Assembly (NCBI GenBank): GCA_001464585.1
Contig: LNFF01000017.1
Coordinates: 1 to 60,211 of the forward strand
Reading direction: 5' to 3'
From: Gammaproteobacteria bacterium Ga0077554
Lineage (GTDB): Bacteria > Pseudomonadota > Gammaproteobacteria > Ga0077554 > Ga007554
DNA: 60,211 bases
Below, piece after piece: positions 9,548 through 17,673 of this stretch. Every line of letters begins with the position of its first letter. The stretch's first letter is position 1. Position numbers and translations under genes: made by a program. Below the pieces are notes generated by a model. The model was not told the DNA's origin. It ran no database searches and saw only the letters and a program-made list of their open reading frames with translations.

Positions 9548-10350
9548 CAAAACAACAGCATTCACCCGCAGCCGTGGCAGCCGCCATCGAAGAGCAACAT
9601 GTCGTAGAGTTTCTACGTACGCAGCCGGAATTTTTTACGCGCCATCCGGATGTGCTGATGGACATGACCCTGCATCACTCCAGCGGCACGGCAATCTCGC
9701 TAATTGAGCGGCAAGTCGTCAACCTGCGTGAACATAACCGCCATCTCAAAAGCCAGTTACATGACCTGGTGCAAATCGCACGCGATAATGACCGCCTCAG
9801 CGAACGCATGCATCGCCTGGGGTTGTCGTTGATGGATTGCACCACCTTGCAGGACGTTTTCATCGGCATTTACGAGAGCCTGCGCAATGATTTTCAGGCC
9901 GATGCCGTCGTCATGCGCTTAATGGCCAAACCCAAAGTCGCCCTCAACGATGCGGCCACCGACGCCGTACAGGACGTACAAGTGTCGCGTGAGGCAGGGA
10001 TGCCGGAAGCGACCAATGGCGTGTTGTTTGTCGACAAGGATGACGTAGCATGGGACGCCTTCAAAGGCTTTCTCAAAAACGCCAAACCCGTGTGCGGCCA
10101 CCTCGGCGCCACACAAATGAACTACCTGTTTGGCGACCAGGCCAGCAGCGTGGCCTCCGCCGCGTTGATTCCCCTAACCGGCATTCCCGGAGGGGGTACT
10201 GGTGTTGGCCAGTTGCGCGTTCCAGCCGGTATCGTCGCCATCGGCAGCTACGACACCGAGCGTTTCCATCACGGCATGGGCACACACTTCCTGTCACAAA
10301 TGGGCGAAATAACCAGTTGCGCCGTGCGGCCTTATCTGGCGACGGAGTAA
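9544..10350 (+). CDS. DUF484 (YigA-like) GAF-fold protein with an inserted repeat
   Basis: Member of DUF484, the gene between dapF and xerC. 268 residues against about 235 in enterics. It opens with an N-terminal helical region containing [19 protein letters not shown], then a coiled-coil (about 55-95), then a GAF-like domain. Residues from about 142 to 157 ([16 protein letters not shown]) are encoded exactly by a 47-bp two-hairpin repeat element (9967-10013). A second glycine-rich stretch ([16 protein letters not shown], about 215-230) also looks longer than usual. Cellular role unknown. It overlaps dapF by 4 bp and precedes xerC by 19 bp. Confidence 0.9.
   Translation: MTKQQHSPAAVAAAIEEQHVVEFLRTQPEFFTRHPDVLMDMTLHHSSGTAISLIERQVVNLREHNRHLKSQLHDLVQIARDNDRLSERMHRLGLSLMDCTTLQDVFIGIYESLRNDFQADAVVMRLMAKPKVALNDAATDAVQDVQVSREAGMPEATNGVLFVDKDDVAWDAFKGFLKNAKPVCGHLGATQMNYLFGDQASSVASAALIPLTGIPGGGTGVGQLRVPAGIVAIGSYDTERFHHGMGTHFLSQMGEITSCAVRPYLATE
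9967..10013 (+). repeat. Two-hairpin AAGTG element, A-type, inside DUF484
   Basis: SL1 is GTACAGGACGTAC (9967-9979). The linker AAGTG is at 9980-9984. SL2 has outer stem GTCGC/GCGAC, sharing the last linker base, and inner stem GGCA/TGCC closing loop GGGA. It is 47 bp, the same length and layout as copies in era, the GT2 gene and the flippase-like gene. The SL2 sequence is nearly identical to the flippase copy, although that one lies antisense to its gene. It is read in frame with no stop. Confidence 0.75.
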
Positions 10351-10369
10351 GTTAAAATGCGCACGCCGA

Positions 10370-11419
10370 ATGCACCACACCCAATCCCTCTGGCTCGATA
10401 AATTTTTCACTCATCTGCGTGACGAGCGCCGTTGTTCGCTCCGCACGCTTGAAAGCTACCGTCAGGCATTAAGCAAGCTCACGGCCTTTTGTGCGCATCA
10501 CGCCATTGATGACTGGCGCGCATTAACCGCGCATCAGGTGCGCGCGCTGGCGGCCACTCAGCACCGCATGGGTCTTGGCGCGCGCAGCATACAACACCTG
10601 CTTTCTGTCGTGCGTTCGTTTTGTGATTATCTGGTGCGCGAAGGGGTGTTGCCGAATAACCCCGCCGTGGGCATACGCGCGCCCAAAGCGCCGCGCAAAT
10701 TGCCAAAAACGCTGGATGTCGATCAGATGGGGCGCTTATTAGAGCCGGACTCCCTATTAGATATAGGTCGGGTTGAGACCCGACATGTCGGGTTTCAACC
10801 CGACCTACAATCAGAGCCGCAAAAGAACCCTCTATCACCGCAGAATGCCATTCCCCCCGATCAGTCACCGTTATTAATCCGTGACCTGGCAATGCTGGAA
10901 TTAATGTACTCTTCCGGCTTGCGCCTCAGTGAGGTAACCAACCTGCAATGCACGGATCTTGATCTGACGGACGCCATGGTGCGCGTCACCGGCAAGGGCA
11001 ATAAAACCCGCCTCGTGCCGGTGGGTAGCCATGCGATTACTGCCTTGCAACATTGGTTGCAACACCGCACCACGTTAGTGGCACCCTTCGCTGGCGCTCT
11101 TCCCTTGGCATCCCCCAGCGAAGCTGCGTTATTTATCGGCGCGCGCGGCACACGCCTTACGCCACGCGCCGTGCAACTGCGCGTGCGTCAGTGGGCGGCC
11201 ACGCACGGCAGCGGTGGCCATGTTCATCCCCACATGCTGCGGCATTCCTTCGCCAGCCACCTGCTGGAATCCAGTGGCGATTTGCGCGCCGTACAAGAGT
11301 TGCTTGGCCACGCGGATTTATCTACCACTCAAATCTATACCCACCTCGATTTCCAGCACCTCGCCACTGTCTATGACAGCGCCCACCCACGCGCCAAAAA
11401 GCGTACGACCCACAATTAA
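10370..11419 (+). CDS. xerC: Tyrosine recombinase XerC with an in-frame repeat insertion
   Basis: Site-specific recombinase that resolves chromosome dimers at dif with XerD. Seen: an N-terminal SAM-like core-binding domain (about 5-95), then the catalytic domain with Arg in SSGLRLSE, Lys in GKGNKTR, HMLRHSF, LGH, and the nucleophile Tyr in TTQIYTH. The length is 349 residues against about 300 usual. The excess lies between LLEPDS and IRDLAMLELMY, where a 44-bp palindrome (10764-10807) and adjoining sequence encode about 38 extra residues. All catalytic residues remain, so activity is plausible. It is the third gene of the dapF operon; the usual downstream HAD gene is absent. Confidence 0.93.
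   Translation: MHHTQSLWLDKFFTHLRDERRCSLRTLESYRQALSKLTAFCAHHAIDDWRALTAHQVRALAATQHRMGLGARSIQHLLSVVRSFCDYLVREGVLPNNPAVGIRAPKAPRKLPKTLDVDQMGRLLEPDSLLDIGRVETRHVGFQPDLQSEPQKNPLSPQNAIPPDQSPLLIRDLAMLELMYSSGLRLSEVTNLQCTDLDLTDAMVRVTGKGNKTRLVPVGSHAITALQHWLQHRTTLVAPFAGALPLASPSEAALFIGARGTRLTPRAVQLRVRQWAATHGSGGHVHPHMLRHSFASHLLESSGDLRAVQELLGHADLSTTQIYTHLDFQHLATVYDSAHPRAKKRTTHN
10764..10807. repeat. 44-bp palindrome inside xerC
   Basis: Two hairpins, GTCGGGTTGAGACCCGAC and GTCGGGTTTCAACCCGAC, are joined by ATG-like spacing and bounded by TAG and CTA. The whole unit is itself an inverted repeat with one mismatch. It resembles REP-type 'gtaggtcgggtt' units that are usually intergenic. A related palindrome, GGCGGGTTGCAACCCGCC, occurs at 16363-16380. 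Confidence 0.85.
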
Positions 11420-11762
11420 TCCGGATTGTTCATTAGACCAAACACAGCGTCATTGCCCGAAATTACAGCCACTTACCGATCCCCCGCGATTAAATTTTAA
11501 TCTTGATGGCATCCGCTTGGTATCTTGCAGTAAATATCACATAAGATTCTGATTTTAATATATTTAAATACTTTATAAACTCTGAAAACCTGGTTTTATC
11601 CCGGTGAGATAGAGTATTTAACGCACATAAAGCTCAAGATTTATTCAGCCCGACCGTTAACCTTAATGAGCGTACTTACCTTCGTAAGGTTTGTACCATT
11701 TATATTAACGAGAACGGCAGGAGCCTCTCTCCATGTGTTAATCACTAGTGAGGAGATAAATT
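11420..11762. other. Intergenic region before the secreted protein gene
   Basis: 343 bp, AT-rich in the first half. It contains a small hairpin CTTAC-CTTC-GTAAG near 11678-11691, and GAGGAG directly before the ATG at 11763. No confident promoter boxes, riboswitch or repeat was recognised. The long leader could be regulatory but I see no family match. Confidence 0.3.
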
Positions 11763-12740
11763 ATGAGCAATCTACGTAAAGTAATTACAGCAATGAGTTC
11801 AGCCAGTTCACTGGCGCTCATTTTGGCGGGAACGGCCATGGCTGCGCCTCCGGCGGGTTTTAATACGGGAGACGCGGGGTGGTCTGTGGACACGGCAGGC
11901 ACGGTAGTGGGAGTTTGTCCTTCTGGGGGCGTCTGTGTCACAGTGGCTAACGGTGCCGGTTTTCTCCAGCAGGAGGTGACCATCGGTGCAGCTCGTTATG
12001 TCAGAACCTTGATCGGTGAAGGCTACGACGCCACCGGTACCGGGCTAGCTCGTCTGACCTTTGCTTCAGAAGATTATGTGCTGTTGGGCGGTACGGGCGG
12101 CCTGGCCTCTGCCATGACGATCAAGGAAGGTCAGGTACCTGGCACAGGAATGGCGACACTGGCAGGTTCTGTTACCACTGGCTTTTCATCGACAGCGCAG
12201 GTTTTGTCGGGGTCAATGGCCATTAATCCGGGTACTAATAAATCGGAGGCCATTCTTGGCTTGGCGCTGTATGATACCGGTGCAGGTGCAGGTGCAGGCG
12301 GTGATGAGTTCCTCACCAGCTTTAGCGTTACCGCCAATACGACTACGGCTGGCGTGAATGTTACCGACTCACTGGCTATCGACCAGATAGCCTATGTCGG
12401 TGGCGCCTCTGCTGCTAGTGACCGTCAACGTTTCGTCACTTTGGTTGAGACTGCGGTGACAACGCAACCCGCCTCACCCGGCTTCAAGTTTGCTGCCAAC
12501 ACCACGGATTCGACGACTCTGGCATGGGCCGCTGGTGACAAAATCCAAGTGGTATGGGCGGGTCAGGACATCGGCGGTGCTGGTGCGTTTAGTACGGAAA
12601 GCGTGAAAAAGGTGGCGCTTGCTAACGGTACCCTTTCAGGGCTTTCAGTCAGTGGTTCCAACTTGACCTCGCCGAACACGTTTGAGTGGGGTACTGGTAG
12701 TGTTCTTCTGTCAGAGTTTGGCACAGCCCCAACATTCTAA
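11763..12740 (+). CDS. Secreted low-complexity beta-rich protein, function unknown
   Basis: 325 residues. A Sec signal peptide is clear: SNLRKV basic start, hydrophobic SLALILAGTAMA and cleavage after AMA. The mature protein is rich in Gly, Ala, Thr, Ser and Val and nearly free of Lys/Arg, with alternating beta-prone segments, two early cysteines (VCPSGGVCV) that could form a disulfide, and a GAGAGAGG run. No C-terminal PEP-CTERM anchor or outer-membrane C-terminal Phe motif beyond the final F is evident. A good GAGGAG ribosome site precedes it and a strong terminator follows, so it is a monocistronic and possibly abundant product. Surface or S-layer-like use is only a guess. Confidence 0.75.
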   Translation: MSNLRKVITAMSSASSLALILAGTAMAAPPAGFNTGDAGWSVDTAGTVVGVCPSGGVCVTVANGAGFLQQEVTIGAARYVRTLIGEGYDATGTGLARLTFASEDYVLLGGTGGLASAMTIKEGQVPGTGMATLAGSVTTGFSSTAQVLSGSMAINPGTNKSEAILGLALYDTGAGAGAGGDEFLTSFSVTANTTTAGVNVTDSLAIDQIAYVGGASAASDRQRFVTLVETAVTTQPASPGFKFAANTTDSTTLAWAAGDKIQVVWAGQDIGGAGAFSTESVKKVALANGTLSGLSVSGSNLTSPNTFEWGTGSVLLSEFGTAPTF

Positions 12741-12770
12741 CCCTTTGGGTTAGCGCAAGGATCGCATCGA

Positions 12771-12802
12771 GAGAGAAGGGTAACCCCCTTCTCTCTTTTT
12801 TT
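12771..12802 (+). terminator. Terminator of the secreted protein gene
   Basis: GAGAGAAGGG pairs with CCCTTCTCTC across a 5-nt loop and is followed by seven T. A smaller hairpin, CTAACCC-TTT-GGGTTAG, overlaps the stop codon just upstream. Confidence 0.9.
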
Positions 12803-12871
12803 GTGCTGTATCAAGGGTAAGCTGTACAACAGGCAGAAAAGCCCCGCGCATAGAAAAAGCTGCTTTAACTA

Positions 12872-12912
12872 TTGCACAGCGTGCCCACATCTATAGTATT
12901 AATTATTAATAC
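12872..12912 (+). promoter_or_regulatory. Promoter and operator of the ParD-like gene
   Basis: TTGCAC (12872-12877), a 16-bp spacer and TAGTAT (12894-12899) form a plausible sigma-70 promoter. A perfect palindrome GTATTAATTATTAATAC (12896-12912) overlaps the -10 box. This is the expected position for an autorepressing antitoxin operator. Binding by the ribbon-helix-helix protein encoded 23 bp downstream is inferred. Confidence 0.6.
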
Positions 12913-12934
12913 ACTTAGCGGACGAGGTAATCCT

Positions 12935-13174
12935 ATGTCAAGAAACACGAGTGTTACATTAGGCGAGCATTTCGAGGGATTCATTGCCACCAAGATAAGG
13001 GAAGGCAGGTTTGAATCCAAAAGCGAAGCCGTTCGTGCTGCCATGCGACTGCTGGAAGAGCATGAGCAAAAAGTTGAAGTCCTGCGCCGCGCCCTCATTG
13101 AGGGAGAGGAAAGCGGCCATGCCATACCGTTCAACATGGCCGAAATTATCCAGGAAGCCAAACAGCAGGTTTAA
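12935..13174 (+). CDS. ParD-family ribbon-helix-helix antitoxin (orphan)
   Basis: 79 residues from ATG 12935. [26 protein letters not shown] is the typical ParD/CC2985 N-terminus, with the RHH strand and helices, followed by [17 protein letters not shown] and a flexible acidic C-terminal tail that in the family wraps the ParE toxin. No ParE toxin follows; the next ORF (2 bp gap) is a HigA-type antitoxin. It may be an orphan regulator, a remnant, or an antitoxin acting on an unlinked toxin. A palindrome over its promoter suggests autoregulation. Confidence 0.85.
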   Translation: MSRNTSVTLGEHFEGFIATKIREGRFESKSEAVRAAMRLLEEHEQKVEVLRRALIEGEESGHAIPFNMAEIIQEAKQQV

Positions 13175-13176
13175 CC

Positions 13177-13458
13177 ATGTCGATGAAGAATCCACCGCAC
13201 CCTGGCGGCGTTGTGCTGCGCCAGTGCATTGAGCCTTTGGGGTTGAGCATTACGGATGCCGCCGCCGCCCTGGGAGTTACTCGTACCACGTTATCAGAGC
13301 TGGTGAGCGGGAGGCGTGGGATTTCCCCTGTAATGGCAGTACGCTTATCGAAAGTATTTGGAGGAAGTGCGGAAAGCTGGCTGGTGTAACAGGTACACTA
13401 CGACCTTGCCCACATCCACCCCGAGCGTTTCAAGCTCAAGCGGCTTGAGGTTGCGTAG
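13177..13458 (+). pseudogene. HigA-type XRE antitoxin interrupted by an in-frame stop
   Basis: The open part (13177-13389, 70 residues) is a HigA/VapI-type [23 protein letters not shown], then the [29 protein letters not shown]. It ends at GGSAESWLV followed by TAA (13387-13389). Reading on in frame gives 22 more family-like residues (QVHYDLAHIHPERFKLKRL...) to TAG at 13456. A single nonsense change therefore truncates the usual C-terminal helix. The final codons run into a palindromic repeat (13453-13573). No HigB toxin is adjacent. The 70-residue product might still bind DNA. Confidence 0.8.
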
Positions 13459-13573
13459 GATGCGGTGAGGTACGAACCGCATCGTTCGTGATGCGTCCAA
13501 ATTACAAGGCGAGCGGATAATAATTGCGGGATGCACGACCGATGCGGTTCACGTTGTTCACCGCATCCTACGC
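13453..13573. repeat. Inverted repeat with GCGTAGGATGCGGTGA ends
   Basis: The left end GCGTAGGATGCGGTGA is matched by TCACCGCATCCTACGC at the right end, with further internal pairing around GAACCGCATC and GATGCGGTTC. It begins inside the last codons of the HigA-like gene. The internal part (about 13492-13535) is not palindromic. It resembles widespread 'gatgcggt' proteobacterial repeats. Confidence 0.7.
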
Positions 13574-13587
13574 TTGCTGCGTTTATT

Positions 13588-13669
13588 GTCATCCCGAACG
13601 CAGAGAGGGATCTTGCAAGATCTCTCACCTTTGTTCGAGGCAAGGATTTCTCGCTGTGCTCGAAATGAC
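13588..13669. repeat. R1 palindromic repeat
   Basis: It starts GTCATCCCGAACGC and ends GCTCGAAATGAC, with an internal second pairing around GGGATCTTGCAAGATCTCTC. It is preceded by GCTTGCTGCGTTTATT, as in the copies at 30003 and 53771. It lies between the antitoxin remnant and the convergent aldehyde dehydrogenase. Confidence 0.8.
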
Positions 13670-13692
13670 ATTGAAAATCGCCGTCTTCAGTG

Positions 13693-15057
13693 TTATTTAA
13701 CCCATATAGTCTTCGCATGCAAAAACTCATGCATGCCATGATGCGACAATTCACGGCCATAACCCGATGCTTTGGTGCCGCCAAACGGTAAGCGCGGATC
13801 ACTCTTTACCATGCCATTCACAAAACATGCGCCGGCGTGGACGCGCCGTGCCAGAGCTTCGCCGTGGGCGCTGTCGCGCGTCCATACGCTGCCACCCAGC
13901 CCGAAGCGTGAGGCGTTGGCGATGCGCAGGGCGTCTTCTTCATTGTGGGCGCGGATCACAATCGCTACTGGGCCAAAAAATTCTTCGTGATAGGCGCGCA
14001 TGACGCTGGTGACGTTGTCGAGAATGGATGCCTGGTAGTAAGCGCCGTCACCTGGGACAGGCGCGCAACCTGTGACGGCCACAGCGCCTTGCTCAATGCT
14101 GTCTATTACTTGTTGATGCAGCTCAGTGCGCAAATCGGGGCGTGCCATGGGGCCGAGGGTGCTGGTTTCATTGAGGGGATCTCCCGCCGCTAATTTTTCT
14201 ACAGCCGTTTTAAAGCGCGCGACAAATTCATCGGCCACCGCATCCACCACAATAAAGCGCTTGGCGGCGATACAGCTTTGTCCGACGTTGAGAAAGCGCG
14301 AGGCTACGGCGTTGTGTACGGCAAGTTCCAGGTCGGCATCGGCCAGCACAATAAACGGATCAGAGCCGCCCAGTTCCAGCACGGATTTTTTCAAATGAGC
14401 GCCAGCGTACGCGGCGACTTTACGTCCGGCGGGTTCACTGCCCGTGAACGTCACAGCGTGTACGCGCGGATCGGCGATAACGCGCTCTACCTGGCTGGCG
14501 GGTATCATCAGTGAGCAGAACACACCAAAGGGAAACCCGGCATCGCGGAATATTTTTTCAATGGCCAGCGCGCATTGCGGCACGTTGGACGCGTGTTTCA
14601 GCAAGCCGGTATTGCCTGCGACTAACGCGGGCGCGGCAAAGCGGAACACCTGCCAGAAGGGAAAGTTCCACGGCATGATGGCAAGCACGGTGCCCATCGG
14701 TTGATAGGCGACATAGCTCTTGCCTGCATCCGAGGCAATCATCTCGTCGGCGAGAAACGCCGGGCCGTGTTCGGCGTAATAATCGCACACCCAGGCGCAT
14801 TTATCGATTTCGCTGCGCGCTTCTTTAATCAGCTTGCCCATTTCCAGGGTGATAATGCGCGCCAGATCATCACGACGTTCACGCAACAGTTGCCCGGCTT
14901 TACGCATCAACTCGCAGCGTTTTTCCAGGGAGGTGGCGGCCCAGGCGGGACTGGCATGGGCGGTTTCCTGCAAGGCTGACTCCAGTTGCGCGTCATCCCA
15001 TGCGGGCATTTCCCATAACACACTACCGTTGGCGGGGTTGATGGATTTAAAAACCAT
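13693..15057 (-). CDS. NAD(P)-dependent aldehyde dehydrogenase, succinate-semialdehyde type
   Basis: 454 residues, a full ALDH. Seen: the catalytic base Glu in VLELGGSDP, the nucleophile Cys in NVGQSCIAAKR, the cofactor-binding TFTGSEPAG, and the C-terminal EEFFGPVA and LPFGGTKASGYGREL. The short form and the N-terminus SINPANGSVLWE most resemble Sad/YneI-type succinate-semialdehyde dehydrogenases, which oxidise succinate semialdehyde to succinate. Substrate preference cannot be settled by eye. It is monocistronic and convergent with the antitoxin region, with a MITE-like element directly upstream. Confidence 0.88.
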   Translation of the reverse strand: MVFKSINPANGSVLWEMPAWDDAQLESALQETAHASPAWAATSLEKRCELMRKAGQLLRERRDDLARIITLEMGKLIKEARSEIDKCAWVCDYYAEHGPAFLADEMIASDAGKSYVAYQPMGTVLAIMPWNFPFWQVFRFAAPALVAGNTGLLKHASNVPQCALAIEKIFRDAGFPFGVFCSLMIPASQVERVIADPRVHAVTFTGSEPAGRKVAAYAGAHLKKSVLELGGSDPFIVLADADLELAVHNAVASRFLNVGQSCIAAKRFIVVDAVADEFVARFKTAVEKLAAGDPLNETSTLGPMARPDLRTELHQQVIDSIEQGAVAVTGCAPVPGDGAYYQASILDNVTSVMRAYHEEFFGPVAIVIRAHNEEDALRIANASRFGLGGSVWTRDSAHGEALARRVHAGACFVNGMVKSDPRLPFGGTKASGYGRELSHHGMHEFLHAKTIWVK

Positions 15058-15076
15058 GCGGGTATCCTCGTGTTGA

Positions 15077-15216
15077 GGGCACCTCTATAAATTCGCTAAA
15101 GCCGTGATGGCGGCGTTGGAAATGCGCTCAAAATGCTCATGTACTTTGTGTACACTCCGCTTTTTCGCGCATTTCCGCCTTGCCCTCCCGCCTTGATCGA
15201 ATCTATAGAGGCACCC
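15077..15216. mobile_element. 140-bp MITE-like element
   Basis: Terminal inverted repeats of 19 bp, GGGCACCTCTATAAATTCG at the left and CGAATCTATAGAGGCACCC at the right, match at 16 of 19 positions. Between them an inner inverted repeat (GGAAATGCGC... / ...GCGCATTTCC) gives strong folding. It has no coding capacity. The layout fits a non-autonomous transposon, but no partner transposase is present here. Confidence 0.65.
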
Positions 15217-15348
15217 TTGAATCAATTCAGCGTGGTATGGATTATGCATAAAATAGTGGCGCTGTCAGGGCAACCGTACTATATTAATGATTAGTGTAGT
15301 ATATCCAGCTTAGCGGCACATGGACACGGCTGATTAAGGGGGTTTTCG

Positions 15349-16326
15349 TTGAAAGTACAGATTCAGTCAGAAACAAAAAAACGCGATATTTGTGTGCTGG
15401 GCGGCACTGGCTTTGTGGGGCGTCATCTCGTCAATCAACTGGTAAAACAGGGCTGTCGTGTGCGTTTGCTCACACGTAACCGTGAGCGCCACCGTGATTT
15501 GCTGGTGTGGCCGGGCGTGGAAATGATCGAAGCCAATATCCATGACGCGCAAGTGCTGCATAAATATTTTGATGGGTGCGGCACTGTCATTAATCTGGCG
15601 GCGATACTTAACGAAAAGCGTCGTGGCGATTTTCATATTGTGCATGTTGATCTGCCGCGCAAGGTGGTACAGGCCTGCATGGCGCACGGCGTGCGGCGTT
15701 TATTGCACATGAGCGCGCTGAATGCCAACGTGCGCGGTTTGAGCCATTATCTGCGCAGCAAAGGCGAAGGCGAGGGATTGGTGCATGGCGCGTCAGTGCA
15801 AGGCTTGCAGGTTACCAGTTTTCGTCCTTCGGTTATATTTGGCCCTGAGGACCATTTTTTTAATCGCTTTGCCCAGATCATCAAGCTCGCCCCCATAGTG
15901 CCTGTGCCGTGTGCGGCCGCGCGGTTTTCCCCGATATTCGTCGGTGACGTGGCGCATTGTTTCATGGTTGCGTTGGACGATCATTCCACAATTGGCCAGC
16001 GTTATGACCTGTGCGGCCCCAAGAGCTATACTATGCAACAGTTGATGGAATACACCGCGCAAGTGCTGGGTGTGCATCGCCGTATTATCGGGCTGGGCCC
16101 TGCCGCATCGCGTGTTATGGCCAGCCTGATGGAATTTTTCCCAGGCAGGCCACTCACCCGCGATAATTACCTGTCCATGAAAACAGATAGTGTGTGCCAG
16201 GGTGAATTTCCGGCCATCTTTGGCGCGCACCGCACTGCACTGGAAGCCGTGGTACCGGTATATCTTGACCGCCGTGACCAGCGCTCCCGTTATTATGATT
16301 ATCGGCGTGGCGCTGGGCGCGATTAG
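15349..16326 (+). CDS. Complex I NDUFA9-like NAD(P)-binding protein (extended/atypical SDR)
   Basis: 325 residues beginning at TTG 15349, which follows AAGGGGG with good spacing. The Rossmann nucleotide motif GGTGFVGRHLVNQL is near residue 18. LLHMSALNAN and YLRSKGEGE (the Y-x3-K pair) follow, then a FRPSVIFGPEDHF motif typical of the NDUFA9/YfcH-like atypical SDRs. In mitochondria NDUFA9 stabilises complex I; bacterial homologues are often free-standing and may act on quinone or membrane-lipid substrates. The neighbours (cca) do not clarify its role. Confidence 0.85.
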   Translation: MKVQIQSETKKRDICVLGGTGFVGRHLVNQLVKQGCRVRLLTRNRERHRDLLVWPGVEMIEANIHDAQVLHKYFDGCGTVINLAAILNEKRRGDFHIVHVDLPRKVVQACMAHGVRRLLHMSALNANVRGLSHYLRSKGEGEGLVHGASVQGLQVTSFRPSVIFGPEDHFFNRFAQIIKLAPIVPVPCAAARFSPIFVGDVAHCFMVALDDHSTIGQRYDLCGPKSYTMQQLMEYTAQVLGVHRRIIGLGPAASRVMASLMEFFPGRPLTRDNYLSMKTDSVCQGEFPAIFGAHRTALEAVVPVYLDRRDQRSRYYDYRRGAGRD

Positions 16327-16362
16327 GTTTACTTGCTTGCCTGTCATTTCGAGTAAATGTAG

Positions 16363-16380
16363 GGCGGGTTGCAACCCGCC
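16363..16380. repeat. REP-like palindrome before cca
   Basis: GGCGGGTTGCAACCCGCC is a perfect palindrome 43 bp before the cca start. Just upstream (16342-16353) is a half copy of the R1 end, CTGTCATTTCGA, without its partner arm. Two repeat families therefore meet here. Confidence 0.65.
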
Positions 16381-16422
16381 AAGCGTTGCGCAGCAACACA
16401 ACACCTTATTTAGAGACATAAC

Positions 16423-17673
16423 GTGGAAATCTACCAAGTCGGCGGCTGCATACGCGACACATTACTCGGCCTACCGGTGCAAGACCACGACTGGGTCGTC
16501 GTCGGCGCCACGCCGCAGCAGATGCTTGAGCTGGGTTACAAACAAGTAGGGCAGGACTTCCCGGTATTTCTGCATCCCCACAGCCACGAAGAATATGCCC
16601 TGGCGCGTACCGAGCGTAAAACTGCGCCGGGCTATAAAGGCTTCAGCGTACACGCCGCCCCCGATGTGAGCTTGATCGACGATCTGCGCCGCCGTGACCT
16701 CACCATCAACGCCATTGCCCAAGCGCCAGACGGCACGCTCATAGATCCGTTTGGTGGCGTCGAAGACATTAAGCAACGCGTGTTACGCCATGTATCCCCC
16801 GCGTTCAGCGAAGACCCGGTGCGCATCCTGCGCGTGGCGCGTTTCGCCGCACGCTTTGCCGCGCTGGGATTTCGTGTTGCGGATGAAACCAATACATTAA
16901 TGCGTCAGATGGTCGAGTCTGGCGAAATTGACACGCTGGCGCCCGAACGCATCTGGGCCGAACTGGTGCGGGCATTGGCCGAAGCCACGCCCTCGCGTTT
17001 TTTCGAAACGCTGCGTGACTGCCATGCACTGGCGCGATTATTTCCCGACATCGACCGCCTGTTCGGTGTGCCCCAGCCGCCGCAGCATCACCCCGAAATC
17101 GACACCGGCGTGCATGTCATGATGGTGATTGATCAGGCCGCGCGCCTGTCCCCCGAGCCGTGCGTGCGCTTTGCTGCCTTGATGCACGATCTGGGCAAAG
17201 GCACCACGCCGCCTGCGGAATGGCCGCGCCACATCGGTCACGAAGCACGTGGCGTCGCCCTGGTTAAAGCCTTCTGCAAACACTGGCGCGTGCCAAATGA
17301 ATTCCGTGATCTCGCCGTGCTCACCGCAAAATATCATACTCATTGCCACCGCGCGGCTGAGTTGCGGCCCAGCACATTATGCGATACCCTGCACGCGCTT
17401 GACGCCATGCGCCGCCCGCAGCGCTTTGAAAATTTTGTCATCGCCTGCGAAGCCGATGCACGCGGCAGGCCCGGCTACGAAGACGCGCCTTATCCGCAAG
17501 CCGCCATTTTCCGCGCCGCATTCCGCGCCATACAGAGTGTCGATGCACAAGCATTGGTTGATGCGGGTTTTACGGGGGCTACGCTTGTCGAACGCCTGCG
17601 TCGCCAGCGCGTTGCAGCCATTGCCAACGCCATTAATATACCCGGCGGAATAGCCGACGAACCCCCCGCATGA
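16423..17673 (+). CDS. cca: CCA-adding tRNA nucleotidyltransferase with HD domain
   Basis: Adds or repairs the 3' CCA of tRNAs with CTP and ATP, no template. It is 416 residues, the size of the gammaproteobacterial multifunctional type. GTG start 16423 gives the canonical EIYQVGGCIRDTLLG. The catalytic motif follows as DHDWVVVGATP, then RRRDLTINAIA, with EDPVRILRVARF for the neck. The C-terminal HD phosphohydrolase domain has FAALMHDLGKG and HE (residues about 225-330). The downstream YdcF-like gene overlaps by 4 bp (ATGA). Confidence 0.96.
   Translation: MEIYQVGGCIRDTLLGLPVQDHDWVVVGATPQQMLELGYKQVGQDFPVFLHPHSHEEYALARTERKTAPGYKGFSVHAAPDVSLIDDLRRRDLTINAIAQAPDGTLIDPFGGVEDIKQRVLRHVSPAFSEDPVRILRVARFAARFAALGFRVADETNTLMRQMVESGEIDTLAPERIWAELVRALAEATPSRFFETLRDCHALARLFPDIDRLFGVPQPPQHHPEIDTGVHVMMVIDQAARLSPEPCVRFAALMHDLGKGTTPPAEWPRHIGHEARGVALVKAFCKHWRVPNEFRDLAVLTAKYHTHCHRAAELRPSTLCDTLHALDAMRRPQRFENFVIACEADARGRPGYEDAPYPQAAIFRAAFRAIQSVDAQALVDAGFTGATLVERLRRQRVAAIANAINIPGGIADEPPA

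Noticed and set aside
11420-11762. Cyclic-di-GMP or other riboswitch in the leader of the secreted protein gene
   Set aside because: I could not find the conserved core or paired helices of any known class.
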